Source: Dirofilaria immitis
Lineage: Eukaryota > Nematoda > Chromadorea > Rhabditida > Onchocercidae
Length of the DNA: 64,000 nucleotides
Direction: 5' to 3'
Assembly: GCA_024305405.1 (NCBI GenBank)
Contig: JAKNDB010000068.1
Coordinates: 8,417,501 to 8,481,500 of the forward strand
The position numbers and the translations under genes were made by a program. Under the pieces are notes generated by a model, which ran no database searches, had not been told where the DNA came from, and worked only from the letters and a program-made list of their open reading frames with translations. Below, piece by piece: positions 1-25,600 of the stretch; within the stretch, counting starts at the first letter, position 1, and each line of letters begins with the position of its first letter.

Positions 1-756
1 AAACTAAGTTAAGCCTCATCTTAATCAAAAATATGATGCATCTTAATGACAGGAAAGATAATTAGATGAACAAGTAATTCACCACACTAGTTTTGTTTCC
101 AAAATAAATAGGAAATGGAAAAACTCTAGGAACCAACTTTACCGATTCTTATATTTTATCTCTAGACGAATTATTCTTCATCACATTGCAACAGTTCTTT
201 GTGTAATGCAATAAATTTATCAACTTTGCAATCTGCACTGGAAATGAAATTAAGTATTTCAGTCAAAAATCGGCATCCTATTTCAAATCTTGTGAAAAGA
301 ATGCAAGGGAATATAGGCATTAATCAACAAAATATTGAAATTCTCTTTCTTTCTGAATTTACCTGTCGAATTTAATCATATCTAAAGTATTAAACCATTA
401 TTGGCTCACACTTTTTGTATCCACTTTTTAAGCACAGATTTCTTGACTTTCGAAAAATTTGTTGTATCAGTTCAGAATAATCATGAGAAATTCAGTAATA
501 TGCGTAAATTAGATTTTCCGACATGAATATTTATTATAATCATTAGCTATTGACCAAAAGCAATAGATTATCAGAATGGATCAATGTAAGAGAGATTTAG
601 CTATAATAAAATTTATTCCAAAAGTTAATTATTATTTGCAAGGGTCAACTGACCTCATCCTATTATTTCTTTTTAAATTTAATTAACCATAATTTATTAG
701 ATGAATTCATGTTAACAACTCTCCAGTATTGTATGATTTTCTCTTATTCGTTGCAG
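1..756 (+). other. Intron upstream of first visible NALCN exon
   Basis: No coding signal seen on either strand. The stretch ends in a splice acceptor at 755-756. The exon that follows starts in phase with two bases of a split codon, so the start codon and N-terminal tail of the channel lie outside the window. Confidence 0.7.
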
Positions 757-13338
<12,582 letters not shown>

Positions 13339-14818
13339 TAGATGACATACAGATGAATGAATGTTTTAAGTAAATTCGACCAGTCAAATTCTTTAATCCG
13401 TTCATTGCTTTACTGAATCAATGGAATCGTTTTCCCATTACTTCATATTACGAGCTACAATTTAGAGTTTTTTTGAAGAGATGTCATCGTTCCGCATACT
13501 TCACTTCATTTCTCCGACAATGCTTTCTCATCTTCAATGGTAAATAGGATTATCATTCCCAAGTTATGACTTATTGCAGTAAATATTTGGTTTTATATTT
13601 GACCAGCCGATCACTTTAGAAGGATTTGGTAGCAATAATTAATACCTTCAAATGTTAGTTTCAAAGATCAATACATCGAAGTTACAAGAAACCAATCACT
13701 TATGAAAGCTGTGGAACAAATATATCCTACAAGAAACTTCAAATCTTGCATTTCTTTTGTGGAATGGAGTTCAAATTCAATTTTATGATCTGCAACTTCA
13801 TTATTTCGGAAAATTTTAGTTAGTTTATTCTAATTTTCCTAAAAATTGTTTCACAACAAACTGGTAAACTTTTTAAATTTAGGTAACTATAAAAATTTAT
13901 CTGCAATACTCAATTATGGTCGTAAAAATAAGAATCATTCCGATGTGAATTTTTATAGATAAACCTATGCTTGTTCTGACAATCATGTTACATTTCTGTC
14001 TTTCTTGGGAGCAATATTGTTCTACTTTTTTCACCGCCTACCTTTGCTTGAGGTTAAAATGTATTTTTAGTTGTGAATGTTGTTGCATAATTCATATGAT
14101 TTAAGTGATACAAAATAAATAATTTGTATCTTTTTCAATATTATATCACTGATAACAATAAACTGATGGAACATATCACATATTTCATTTTCCTTCACAG
14201 TTATATTAATTGTGTTTCTTATTGGTTAGAAATCATTTTTCCTTATTTCGCTTAATTGATCGCAATGGAATCGTTTTGTTCTATTTCAATTCCGATTATT
14301 TTCGCCGCGCTGGCACTTCATTTTCATTTACAAAAACTTTTTAAACATTGGTTTCTGAAATTTCAATTTTATAAGAAATGTAAATTTCATGCAGAGAAGA
14401 TCATTAACAAATTAGTACGGGAAATTTCGAAAATTATAATATGATGAAGAATATGAAAAAGAAGTTTCATCATGAACTTGAAGGTAAATCGATCATACGT
14501 AACATCATTTTCATGTAAAAATTCATAGAAGTGCAGTAAGCTAAAACCTACTAAGTTTAACTTGTTTTTTACTGGGGAAGCATTTTCAACTTTCTCAACA
14601 ACTTTCCAGTAAGTCTTCAAATATGGAAGTGCGCAGTACTTGATTATGCCATATCAAGCAATTATTCTTTTAAAATAGTTCTTGTAGCAGATATTATTAA
14701 CATGAATTTATATGTATTGAACGGCATTGTTCAATACTGTTGCAAAATTATTGAACAAAAAGCAAAATCGGCAAAATCGAAGCAAATCAAAAATTTGAAA
14801 ATTGAAGAACTCTGGCTT
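13339..14818. other. 3' UTR/intergenic between convergent NALCN and saposin-like genes
   Basis: AT-rich sequence between the NALCN stop and the saposin stop, with AATAAA-type signals near 14110-14120 that would serve the plus-strand channel transcript. Two short open frames (14256-14444 plus, 14387-14620 minus) lack convincing splice context and I do not call them. Confidence 0.5.
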
Positions 14819-16458
14819 TCATTGGGAGCAAACATGTAATTTATTGCATATATTGTTGGGATGAATTAGACCATTAATCCATTGGATGACACGAACCAAT
14901 TCACGTAAAATAAGTTCGCAGACGGGTTCAAAAATGATTTTATTTCCAACTTCATTTTCGCATCGCTCCATCATGATCTAAATTACTGCCGAATAATGAT
15001 AAAGTCAAATAATGCGATGAATTAAATCACCTGTCTTTTAAATGTATTAAGAATTTCATTAACCAATCCATCATCATCTTCAAGAAGCATCTCATCGTCA
15101 TTAAATGGCAAAGATTTAGCGATTTAGCGCAATTGAAAAATTTGTGGACGCTTCAAGTAGCTATATGCTACTTATTAGAATTTAAGAATTAAAAAGGCTG
15201 AATAAGATAAATTGGAAATATTAATTCTTTCCAATTCCCATTACAAGTAATCGTCTTCAACAATAACTGCTTTTTGCAGAGGTCAAATACATTGAATGAG
15301 TGAAGAGTCACGTCATCATTTACAAATAAATTCTTCAAACATATTGAGAATGGAAAATAGGGATTCCCTCACATTGCTGATTTATTAATAAATCTTAAAC
15401 ATGAGTTAGTATTTCCTTTCCTTAGAGTTGTGAACCACAAAACAAAGACGAGCTACTCAAGTTATAAAATTTTATTTTGATCTCAAATTCGTTTGTTAGC
15501 AAACTTTTATCAGACGTAGAAATTATGTAGACTATGTAGCTTGGCAAACTATCATTGTGATTTGAGGGCTGAACATGATGCGAAACAATGTTTACAAATC
15601 CTGGCTTCATTCAGAAGAAATTGGTATTAATAACTATTTCAATCCTAATCTTTTTCAGCCATCGTATTAAAGCCGCTTATTGCAATTCTCTTCATGTTCT
15701 GGTGTTTTTTAATATTCTGAGATATTGTGGAAGTTATTTACACATTTGGAATTCAGGATTTTGGGTTTAGGTTTAGTTATGAAGTTTTAATTCAACAGAA
15801 GGCAGACGACGTACGTCAGCTGGATATCCCAGATGTTTAGCTCAGGACACTCTTATTTTTCGATGATCGCCTCAATTCCTTAATTTTGCTTAATTGGATA
15901 GGAATCTTTTCCACATGATTTTCGCTGAAATATTCTTAGCTGACATAGTTAATATGAGCATACAAATTTCTGCAAAACTTCGATTTATTACGAATACAGA
16001 TTGCACTATCGGGTTGATTTCTAATGATAAGTCTGGTTGAAGGTCAATATCATTAATAAATAACATAACACTCAGATTTATTATTTGTTTAAACAATCCA
16101 ACAGGTGATTAAACTTAGGAAGAATTTAATATCCTCTGATTAGTTACTTCCGTTGGAACTTTTGACGATTTTTGAAATGCCTGATTTTCTTGTATCTTAA
16201 AATCTGATGTCATCATACCTGGCTGGCAACTGGAGACGCTGTTCCATTGATGATCGCTTTTAAGTCTTCCAGAAAAACCATGCATAATTTACATTTGTCA
16301 ACTTTGTTCACTAATGACAAATGATTTTCAGTAGCAATCTTTGTTTCAGGAAATTCTATTAGATTACCATGCAGTTGTTGAAAACCGGAGACGCCATTTA
16401 CGCTTCCAGCAAGTGGAACGCAAATAATGTAAAGACTAAGCAAGCACCAATAAAACAT
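14819..16458 (-). CDS. Secreted saposin B-type (SapB) protein
   Basis: Two exons: 16219-16458 with the ATG and a hydrophobic signal peptide (MFYWCLLSLYIICV), and 14819-14977 ending in TGA. The intron (14978-16218) has a GTATGA donor and TTTAG acceptor, both in phase 0. The joined protein is 132 residues. Six cysteines follow the SapB order: CKLC in exon 1, then ERC, PVC, NIC and HVC in exon 2. C2 to C3 is about 26 residues across the junction, as expected for the fold. Such nematode proteins are secreted, bind lipid or membranes, and in C. elegans include antimicrobial SPP proteins; which role this one has cannot be told. The start is the first ATG; a GTG just upstream is not needed. Confidence 0.8.
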
Positions 16459-17684
16459 CACTGCGAGAAATGAGTTTCAAAACTGAGCTAGAACTATGAA
16501 AAATTACTGCTTCGACTCGAAAATTCCTATCTTAGCTTGTGCTCCGAGTTTTGCTAAGACGCGAATTAATTTTTCATTGCCACTCCTTTACATAATCAAG
16601 AATTTAGAAACCCCAAGAACGAGTGTTGAAAACTATTATCAATGTCAAGAAATTAGAAAAAACGCAAAGGAACCATTATTAGCTTGAAAAATAAAGCTCT
16701 AAGCTTCACGAACTGCATAAATTTCTTATCATCTGCTATCTTCCATAATTGACATGTTCTTATTGTGACAACCTCTCTGTTTGATTTGCTATCTCTTGGC
16801 AGAATAAAAAGTATACCGGCATGCTAAATTTATTTACATATGATATGGGTCGTAATCTTTCTCCTTAATGTGTAATAACTGTATGAATTTTTTCCAACAT
16901 ACTTTATAAGTGATTTAGCCCTAAAATAAAATTATATGTAATTTAATAGCTTCACTGAAAAACTGATTCCCTCATTAGTCCAATGTTTTTCATTTGCCAG
17001 AATTTATTTAGAAAATAGCGGTCACGCAGACATTAGAATCAGACAGCCTTACTCCAGTAAAGCCGGAACTGTCACTTTTTTAGAGATATTCTACAATTGC
17101 ACAGACAAAACACAGATTTTTAACCGGCTGAAGGATCTTAACTATCGAATGTCGTCACTTCATACATTTTATCAGACTATAAATATTCCATTTGTCAAAT
17201 AACCATGTCGAAATATAACTATTAAGGAAAATCCGTTCTAATCCAGCCCACATCTTGAACTTGCAAATACTTTTCAAACACTCAAGAAGAGGTTTAATTC
17301 GTGGCAGCAGAAGCTAATAATTCAAATATAAAAAGCAGAAATAATAAGAAAGCATTCATCAGAAAAAGACTACAAAACTGACATTTTATTAGAACAAAAT
17401 AAGCGACACAAAAGTACTAAGGATGACACAAATGAAAAGACTACATATGCAGTGTCAAATGGATTACAGATTCAAATGTATTAATCGTGATTTCACTTTT
17501 CAAAATATAAATAAGTGATCAAATTGACGCGAACCATATTTAACAAATGTAATGTCCAAAAAGACGACTCGAATATCTTTTGATAGAACTGAAGACATAC
17601 AAGATGAATTGAAGTTCCTGACTGTCTTATGAGAAAATAGAATGTTGATGCTATAATAGTAAACGATGCAAATGATGTGACAAA
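16459..17684. other. Intergenic stretch upstream of saposin-like gene
   Basis: No supported gene. It contains the promoter side of the minus-strand saposin-like gene and, further right, probably the 3' UTR following the candidate alternative last exon of the KH-domain gene. Confidence 0.45.
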
Positions 17685-17716
17685 TTATGCGGCCGCGGAC
17701 ATGCCAATTCCAATAC
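17685..17716 (-). CDS. Candidate alternative last exon of the IMP-like KH gene
   Basis: On the minus strand a GCCAG acceptor is followed by 32 bases that read GIGIGMSAAA and then TAA, starting with two bases of a split codon. The last internal exon of the KH gene (20083-20294) ends in the matching phase once one base is corrected. The established last exon (19662-19693) is also 32 bases with the same phase. The segment includes a GC-rich core (GCGGCCGC) in very AT-rich surroundings. The short length keeps this uncertain; a chance match is possible. Confidence 0.35.
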
Positions 17717-19661
17717 CTGGCAAATTTGTTTTGATAAAGCAGAAATATACTTTCTCACAGCACTCCAATAAAAAAAGACTCAAAAAACACTCCCTCATCC
17801 AAAAGTCCGAGACAATTCTATATCCGCTCCAAACTCGAATCAAAATGGCAATCTTCTGCTGATTTCATTTGTCGAATTGAAATATATCACAATTACAGAG
17901 TGCTGGAGATTGATGACAACTACATTCGATTTTTCTGTAGTAATAGAGTGTTGGTACATTAAGCAATTAACAAAAAACATATTTTGTAATGATAAATCAA
18001 TAACGCGAAACAGCTAAAGAAAAGCTCTAGCGAAAGAACCGTTTCTTTGTAGTAATTGTCCAAATATACGTATGTGTACAGAGAAAACTCCTGGACAAAT
18101 CAAATGCGAAATAATACATATGTTCAAAGAGAACAGGGTATTAGAAAGAAAATAATAACTGGATAAGATGAATAAGAGCAACAATTATTTCAACTAAAAA
18201 TGAAATCTGAAAATCGAAATAAAAGAATGATTATTAGCTCTGCATACGATGATTACACATACGAATAATGGCAATAATAAGAACAACATTCGATTAAATT
18301 TTTCAGAATTTATATAAAGCGATAAAAATAAATTTCCAAACCAAGAATCTTCAATTACGTAAATCCTATAAAACACAAAATAAATCAGCCTAACTAGATA
18401 ACTTCAAGGCAAAAACGTTGTCCCTTAAACAAACAAAAGAATAAAACAAATCATTATAAACATACACGCGCAGATCAATATACCCTACAACAAAAAAAAA
18501 AACAAAAATGAAATCAATAAACCATTTGGTTTATTTTAGTTAACCAAAATAAAAAAAAATGCTTTTAATAATTTTTCTCAGATTTTTCGAAAAAAGGCTA
18601 AGAATTTAAAGTGATCAACTTACTGTCTCGCTAAATTTCTATTAAATAATGATTTTGAAATTCCAATTAAATAAAATTTAAATAAAACCAACACGTAATT
18701 ATTTTAACAATAATACCATTTTCCACCCTGGATACTTCGGAGCTTCTAATATTAACGAACGAATGGAACAAAAACAGCCAATGTATAAAGCAGCGACAAC
18801 TGAAGGCTCACAGCACGATTTACAACAAACTGTGCTTGAGCATGAGAGAATAACAAGAAACCGATCAAAGCAAGCTATCACTTTTTGATCCTAGCCTTTG
18901 AGATCCAAATTTGTAAAAATTGGTAGCTAATTTAAAAATTCATGAAGAAGTTTAAAATAACTTTCCTTTTTCCTAAACACAAATTCATAACAAACAAGAA
19001 ACGAATTCTTTACAAAAGCCACTCAAATCAGCTAAAAAAATACAAGGCAGCAAAATGTACGAGAATTCTAAAAAAGGAAATAAAAAGTAACCACCAAAGG
19101 ATCGAAAAAATAGATATCAAGAGAATCTCAACAATAGTTCATGCACAAGGTCAAAGATCGGATTGTTGCTAATTATTCCAATCAATAAAAATTAATGAAA
19201 TCAGAAAGTCAATACTGCTAGAGATTCAATAAACGTATTTATCAATGAATTAATTATGATAGCACTTTCTAACCATTTATTCCATTCCAATTTTTAAATG
19301 GATTATTAATAAGAAGATCGCAATATAAGAAAAACTGATCTCAAAATAACAGCTAGGAAATTTCTCTAGCTTAAAATTTTAGTAAAAATAATAAATTCTG
19401 CTGCCCTGGGCCTAAAAATTTTATATGATAATACAATATTAATGACACAGCAAGAATATACAAGATATGTCAAAAAGTGTATATATATAAACACACATCT
19501 GACTACTTTTTCAATCTAGATTAAAAATTTTTTGACAAATCAAATTTCCACATCATAAATTAAAACATTTCACCGACAAATAACCTGACACTAATCCTTC
19601 TGATTTTTCAGAGTGCTGAGAATGCAAGCTTTTTTAATTTGTAATCTTCAACAGCACATTA
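17717..19661. other. Probable 3' UTR and downstream region of the KH gene
   Basis: Mostly A-rich on the plus strand. One stretch at 18672-18890 is open on the plus strand for about 65 codons with a mixed, protein-like composition, but has no clear splice sites or start; see findings. The 18942-19172 plus-strand frame is lysine-rich low-complexity sequence and is not called. Confidence 0.4.
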
Positions 19662-22600
19662 CTACTGCGGTTGTTGAGGACCCGGTAAAGAACCTGCAGT
19701 TAAAGCATATCGCACTTCCAGCAATTAAATAAAGATGATTAGAAAACTTTTCTGCATCGGTTGTTTCTAATTTTCCAGTTTAAAATAACTGTAAGTCTAT
19801 TTTCCGAAATCCTGAATAGAAAAATGAACTCGCGGATAACTTTAGATGTTATAATATCACTTTAGCATCTCAAAACACATCTTCAGAAATCATAAGTGTC
19901 TCATACTTGATCTGCATAATTATTTTCGAATAAGAAAATCTAGTCTGCTTAGAACTGAAAACTCTACAACTTCAAGTTTAAATGTATTTTGAGATTGAGA
20001 TAATGCAAACAAGATACAAGGTAATCAAAATTTGATTGAAAAAATTACATTAAAATTACCTATGTTGAGCTTCTGTACATACCCTGAGTGCTGGAAGCAC
20101 TTTGCCCGATTGGAAGATCCAATATTTAAACGCTGTGAAAAATCATTGATGAGCTGACCAAGCCGTGCTTGAACGGCCTGTGAAGACTGAAAATTACCGA
20201 GAACACGAACTATTGTTACTTTTTGGGCTTCATCGTCACCTGCATCATCAGGAATTTTTACTTGTGCCCCCGTCATACGCTGCAATTCGCGGACCTAAAC
20301 AATTTAAGTGAAACAATTTCGGTACTTTTTTTTTGGTAAACCATTTCACCATTTTCAGTTCTAATGTGTTCTTCAGCTAAGATTGAAGAACTCACATTCT
20401 GGCCTCCTTTTCCAATAATTCTTCCGACTAATTTGCTCGGCACTGAAATTTCAGTACACAGTCGTATCTCATCCATATAGTGGCAACTTTGTTCAGCGAT
20501 GCGCTGATATATCCAAAACTGTGCCTAAATGTCATCTTGAGCTAGTTGCAAAATTAAAATCAAAAAAATATAGACATAATTCCACTAACTAGTACGCCGA
20601 TTTTAAAAGTAAACCTACAGATAGAGCTGTGGTCCGATATATATTATGCATAATAATTATATATCTTATTTCACTTAATTCCCATTTTTAACTTATTCCT
20701 TTTCCAACGGACTGGGTAAAAACCTATCAAAAAATTACCTTGTATTGCTGAGGGTCATTGCCAGTAATGGTTACAAGACGTTCCTCAGCATGCATGTCTT
20801 TGTCTTTGTCTTTTGACAGTTTTGGTGATGGTATCTAAAGTTTGATATTGATTTAGATAAGATGTATAATTCAGTCAATATTTAAAAATAAGCTTGGAGG
20901 ACATATATTGCATCTTAACTGGCATCATTTATTTGCTTGGTTATTTTAATTCGTTAAATTATTATATTTATTGATCAATTTAATAGAAATAAAGTAAAAC
21001 TACAAGCACTGCGACCTTTTCTACGTTCCCTTCTTTTTGCCATTCTGTTTTTCATCGCTGTTATTTTCATCTTTACTTTGTTCATTAACCCTTTCATTTG
21101 CTTCTGTCATTTCTTTGTTTACCAGTTCGCTCGCGCTGATATTCTCCTAAATAATAATGACTATTTTCATGTTATTAATGGCTCCAAACACTTATTTAAA
21201 AATTTATTTGTCCAATGAATCTTCTAAGCATTTAAATAAAACTATCGAACCTTGTCAATTTTGTCGTTGCTCCCTTCCCGTTTGTTATCCTTTTTGTCTT
21301 TGTTCGTTCCACCGCCTTCAATGCGGAGCTGCGCACCTGTTAGCCGTATTGCGCTTCGAATGTGAGCACCCTGAAGACACTAATAAAGAAAATTATCAAA
21401 TAATTCAAGACGAATTTGAGAAATCACACGTCTTTTAATTGGTTATTATCTTCTTTATTAAAAAGCCAGTAATAACCTTTACATGTAAGCTGGCAACTGC
21501 TGAGAAATACATAGCATGGTAAATCAGGACCAGAAAAGTCGTATACTAAATGATAAACAACAAATGAAAAAATATTAAAAAAACAAATGTGATTCACAGC
21601 ATTCTGATTTAAGTCTTTATAGATTAAGAGCTTATCTTAGCTAAAAATCTCAAGCTTCACTTCCCACTCTCAAAAATTTTTTCTGGCATACCTCCTGCTT
21701 CTGATTTCCTTCCTACAAAAACGTTTTCAAATACGCAGCTAACCTTTGCACCAATAAGCGCACCAACCATATTATTCGGTACCCACATATGAACAGTACG
21801 AACTTGCTGCGTGTTGCCTGCACCAGTTATAGTTGTACCAACTGTACTGCGAACGTATTGTGTGGATGGGACACCGGCAGTGGTATTGAGATAACTTGCT
21901 TCGCCCATAGACGTTATCAAAGGCATGGTTGCTGAAGCACTCGTACTTGAAAACATTATCTGAAATTAAAGAAAAAAACAGCAAGTTTTTAGTAATAGAA
22001 AAGTTTTTAGAGATGTAAAGTGGAAATATTGTATCACATGAAAGTTTTCTACAACGACTAGATTTGATAGAATATCTTACGACTAAATGAAAAGAATTTG
22101 AACAAGAATTAATGAACCTTCATGAATTAATGAAAAATTCCAATATTCCATATTTACTGAATCTTTTAAAGATAAAACACTATCGATATTTAAAAATTTT
22201 AAAAACTTGACGAGAGATTTGGAATTCCTATAGTTAAATAATGAATTTCCACAACACCAAGATTTTAAACCTTGCTTAAAATTTTAAACTAACCCGGCTG
22301 TTTACATCGGCTTCAAAACTTAAGCGTAATTTCTGGCTTATTTTTTGTTCCGCTGCTGAAACAATACTCATTGTGGAAGCTTTCACAGTGACTGTTCGTT
22401 CCAGATGCATTGACATATCGGATCCATACAACGAAGAAGCAGCATATGGTGGCATTAAAGCATAAGCATCACGCGCCAAAGTCGGTTCACTTAAATTATT
22501 GCGATAAAAATTTCTTCGTTCTCAACTAAATCTACTTAATTTCATTATTAGTATCATCTGTAAAGATTAAGTCCCATCAATACAAAATTCAATTTCAACT

Positions 22601-25600
22601 TCAGTTTTGTAAAATGTTGTTAACATGTACGATAAAGCCGCATTTTTTTCTTTATGAAATACGAAAAAATAAATAAAATGAAAGCCAACTTTGATACATA
22701 AATATGAGCACCAGTCTCTTCCATAATCTTTTTGATCGTTGCACCTCCTCTGCCAATCAAACGTCCAACTAGCTGATTATGAGCACGGATTTTCAATTCG
22801 ATATCAGGGCTGAACATCATACATTCAGTAATCAATTCAATGAATGATTAATATATGAAACAAAGCAACAGAATTATGAAAGGAAAAAGTCTTTTGAACA
22901 ATACAAAACCTATAAATTTTCTGATCGTTCTCGGTAAAGATTCCAATATGATAAAAGTTCTTTACATTTAAAAGTACAATTAGAAGACTTCTAAGAAAAT
23001 AAGTACATTAAAAAAAACTTACTGCTGGGCAATAGTGTTGTCTTTTTCCATTTCTTTCCTCACAACTTCTAAAATTTTGGTGCACGCTTTCGAACAGCCT
23101 TCCGGCTGCCCCAAAATGGATATAACCTATAAACAATAACAAATGACTTAATTAACTTAGATCACTATTTTGTCTTTTCAGAATTATCAAAATTTCTTGT
23201 ACTTTGAAATTTGAGAATTAAAAAAGCTCAGAATTTCATGATGGCAAAAAACCTTCTCAGTATTTTTGGTAAGATCACGCGCAACTCGTTGCACATCAAC
23301 AACACAGCGTGCTTTGGATTCTTTTGTTATTTCACGAATGCTCGATCCACCTTGACCAATGATGGCTCCCACGTATCTTGCATCAACAACAATTCGCAAT
23401 GGCATATCCTACGGATTAAAATTTTATTTTAGAATTTGATTATTTAAATTATTACATTCAAACGTACGATAAATTATTCTCACGATTTTTCAAAAAAGAA
23501 CGAAGTATACAGGTCAACATTTTGTGTACCTTCTTACATAATGAAAAATATAAACGAAAGCTGAACAACATAGCATACAATTGAAATTTAAACTGGAAAC
23601 ACATGTTAAGCTGTGATGAATGAGGTTGGCTGGTATTGATCACCAACTAGAATAAGCATTATAAACATTTAAATATATATACATTATTTTATTTTCCAAT
23701 CCTTTTCTAGTCTAAACTATGGTTACAGAATTTAAAAATCCGATGTAAAAGCAGCAACCTGAGACGAAGGCATACAATGATGCGATGTAAGTGAAGCTGC
23801 CAATGGTGCGATGCTTTGCGCAATACTATGTGATCCGTCACCAGAAACTGTTCCTGACTGATGCATACTCTGATGTGTGATACTTCCCGACGGTACACTG
23901 CTCTGATGTACACCAGTACTACGATTTATACCATTTCCACCAACTTCATGACCACTTTGCCGTTGCTGTACATTGTTTGTTACCGCTACAAGCATTTTTA
24001 CTTCATTATACAAATAAAAATTTATTTGTTCTAAATGGAAAAACGCATTATAAAATAAATTTCTAAGCATAAGTAGCAAACAACTCTCAGAAAATGATAA
24101 CCTATATCCAGATAATCTGTGACGGAAATACATGAGATATATATTATTATAAAAAACTCATTTCATTTCAAGACTTCTTTATGATGAAAAATGAACCTCG
24201 TATTAGACGTACTTATTTTAAAGAGATGAAAACATTGTAAAGCTTATTAATAATTCCTAAAAATAAAACTGATTAGACTTACGGCCAGCACCAATAGATG
24301 GACGAGAATAGTGGCTCGGACCTTGTTGAAATGTTACGGGATGATGCTGCGGAATAGTTTGGTAACCTGAAAAAAGTAAAATAGGAATTTTAAGAACTTC
24401 AAGGATATTACGACTATTAAATAATGTCATGTCCAGCAACCCTGATAACAAACTTAATTTAACTTGGAAAAGCACAAATAATATATAATATAGTATGTTT
24501 GTAAAATGAAACTATCCATTAAGTTGTTTTCACTTCAATCTTTGGTTTTCATTTACCAGTGTGTTGTAAATTGTCATCTTATCTAAGACAGTAAGACAAT
24601 AATCTGACTTTCATGATGAGGCCACCAACTTAACCAACAAAATGAAGTTTTCAATTTACGCTTTGCTGTTTTGCATAATTTGAGAAATTCTATAGAAATT
24701 CTTTGTCACATTTTCCTCGCTACTGTGAAACATTCTAGATCAGAGAAATATATAAGCGCAAAATGTGATTTAAATTTAAATTATGCGTGAATAAATGAAA
24801 CAGTAAAAAAAGATTTTATAATTATATTAGATACAAAAAGATTTTATAATTATATTAGGTAATGCTACACCAATTTTCTAAACAGAAAATTTAATATTTT
24901 GTCGAGGGAAAGAAATAATCATCCGTAATATTGCAGCATTAATAATAAACTAAGCATAACACATTTTCGATGCCTGGTTTATCTTTTCGAGCAATATATT
25001 GCCTCGACCTCATCATAACCGTATATATACACAAATATCCGCTAATAATCATATACCGCTGATGGAATCTTCCCCCTCCCGCATTCGTCTCCACTGTCTT
25101 GACCGAATATATAAATGCGGCTTCATATCGCCGATCAAATCAATGTGATTATTTTCTTCAATTTCCTAATAAAATCACCTTAATGTGAATATAAAGTGTG
25201 AAATAATAAATCAGTTTGCTTTCTGAATCGATGGTAATAATTTGCTCACTCATTTTTATAAATCATAAAACCAACTTACTCCATTTTAAAACTGGTGATA
25301 AAAAAATTAGGAAGATGATGCTCATAATAAAATCATCACCTCAAGTTCTTGCGAATTATCGAAGGAAGAATAGGGAAGGATTCTTGTATTAAGTCAAGAG
25401 AAAGATGCAGAGAAACACGCAATATCAGAAATAAGTTCTTCAATGGAAGGATAATATTCTACTTATACGGTAACACATTCTAACCCTGTTGCTACTGTTG
25501 CTCTTACCATAAAACAAAAATTCACCCTGCATATTGATTTTTGATGATGGCAGATTTATAAAAAGAAAAAATGACGAATTAAAGAAGTAGGAAAGAGCAC

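Noticed and set aside
14256..14620. Two overlapping short frames between NALCN and the saposin-like gene
   Set aside because: Opposite strands, no splice sites in matching phase and no recognisable domain.
15031..15160. Extra exon in the saposin-like intron (LPFNDDEMLLEDDDG frame, with an 8-bp GATTTAGC duplication at 15113-15128)
   Set aside because: The donor fits, but no acceptor gives a phase compatible with the first exon, and inserting it would spoil the normal cysteine spacing of the SapB domain.
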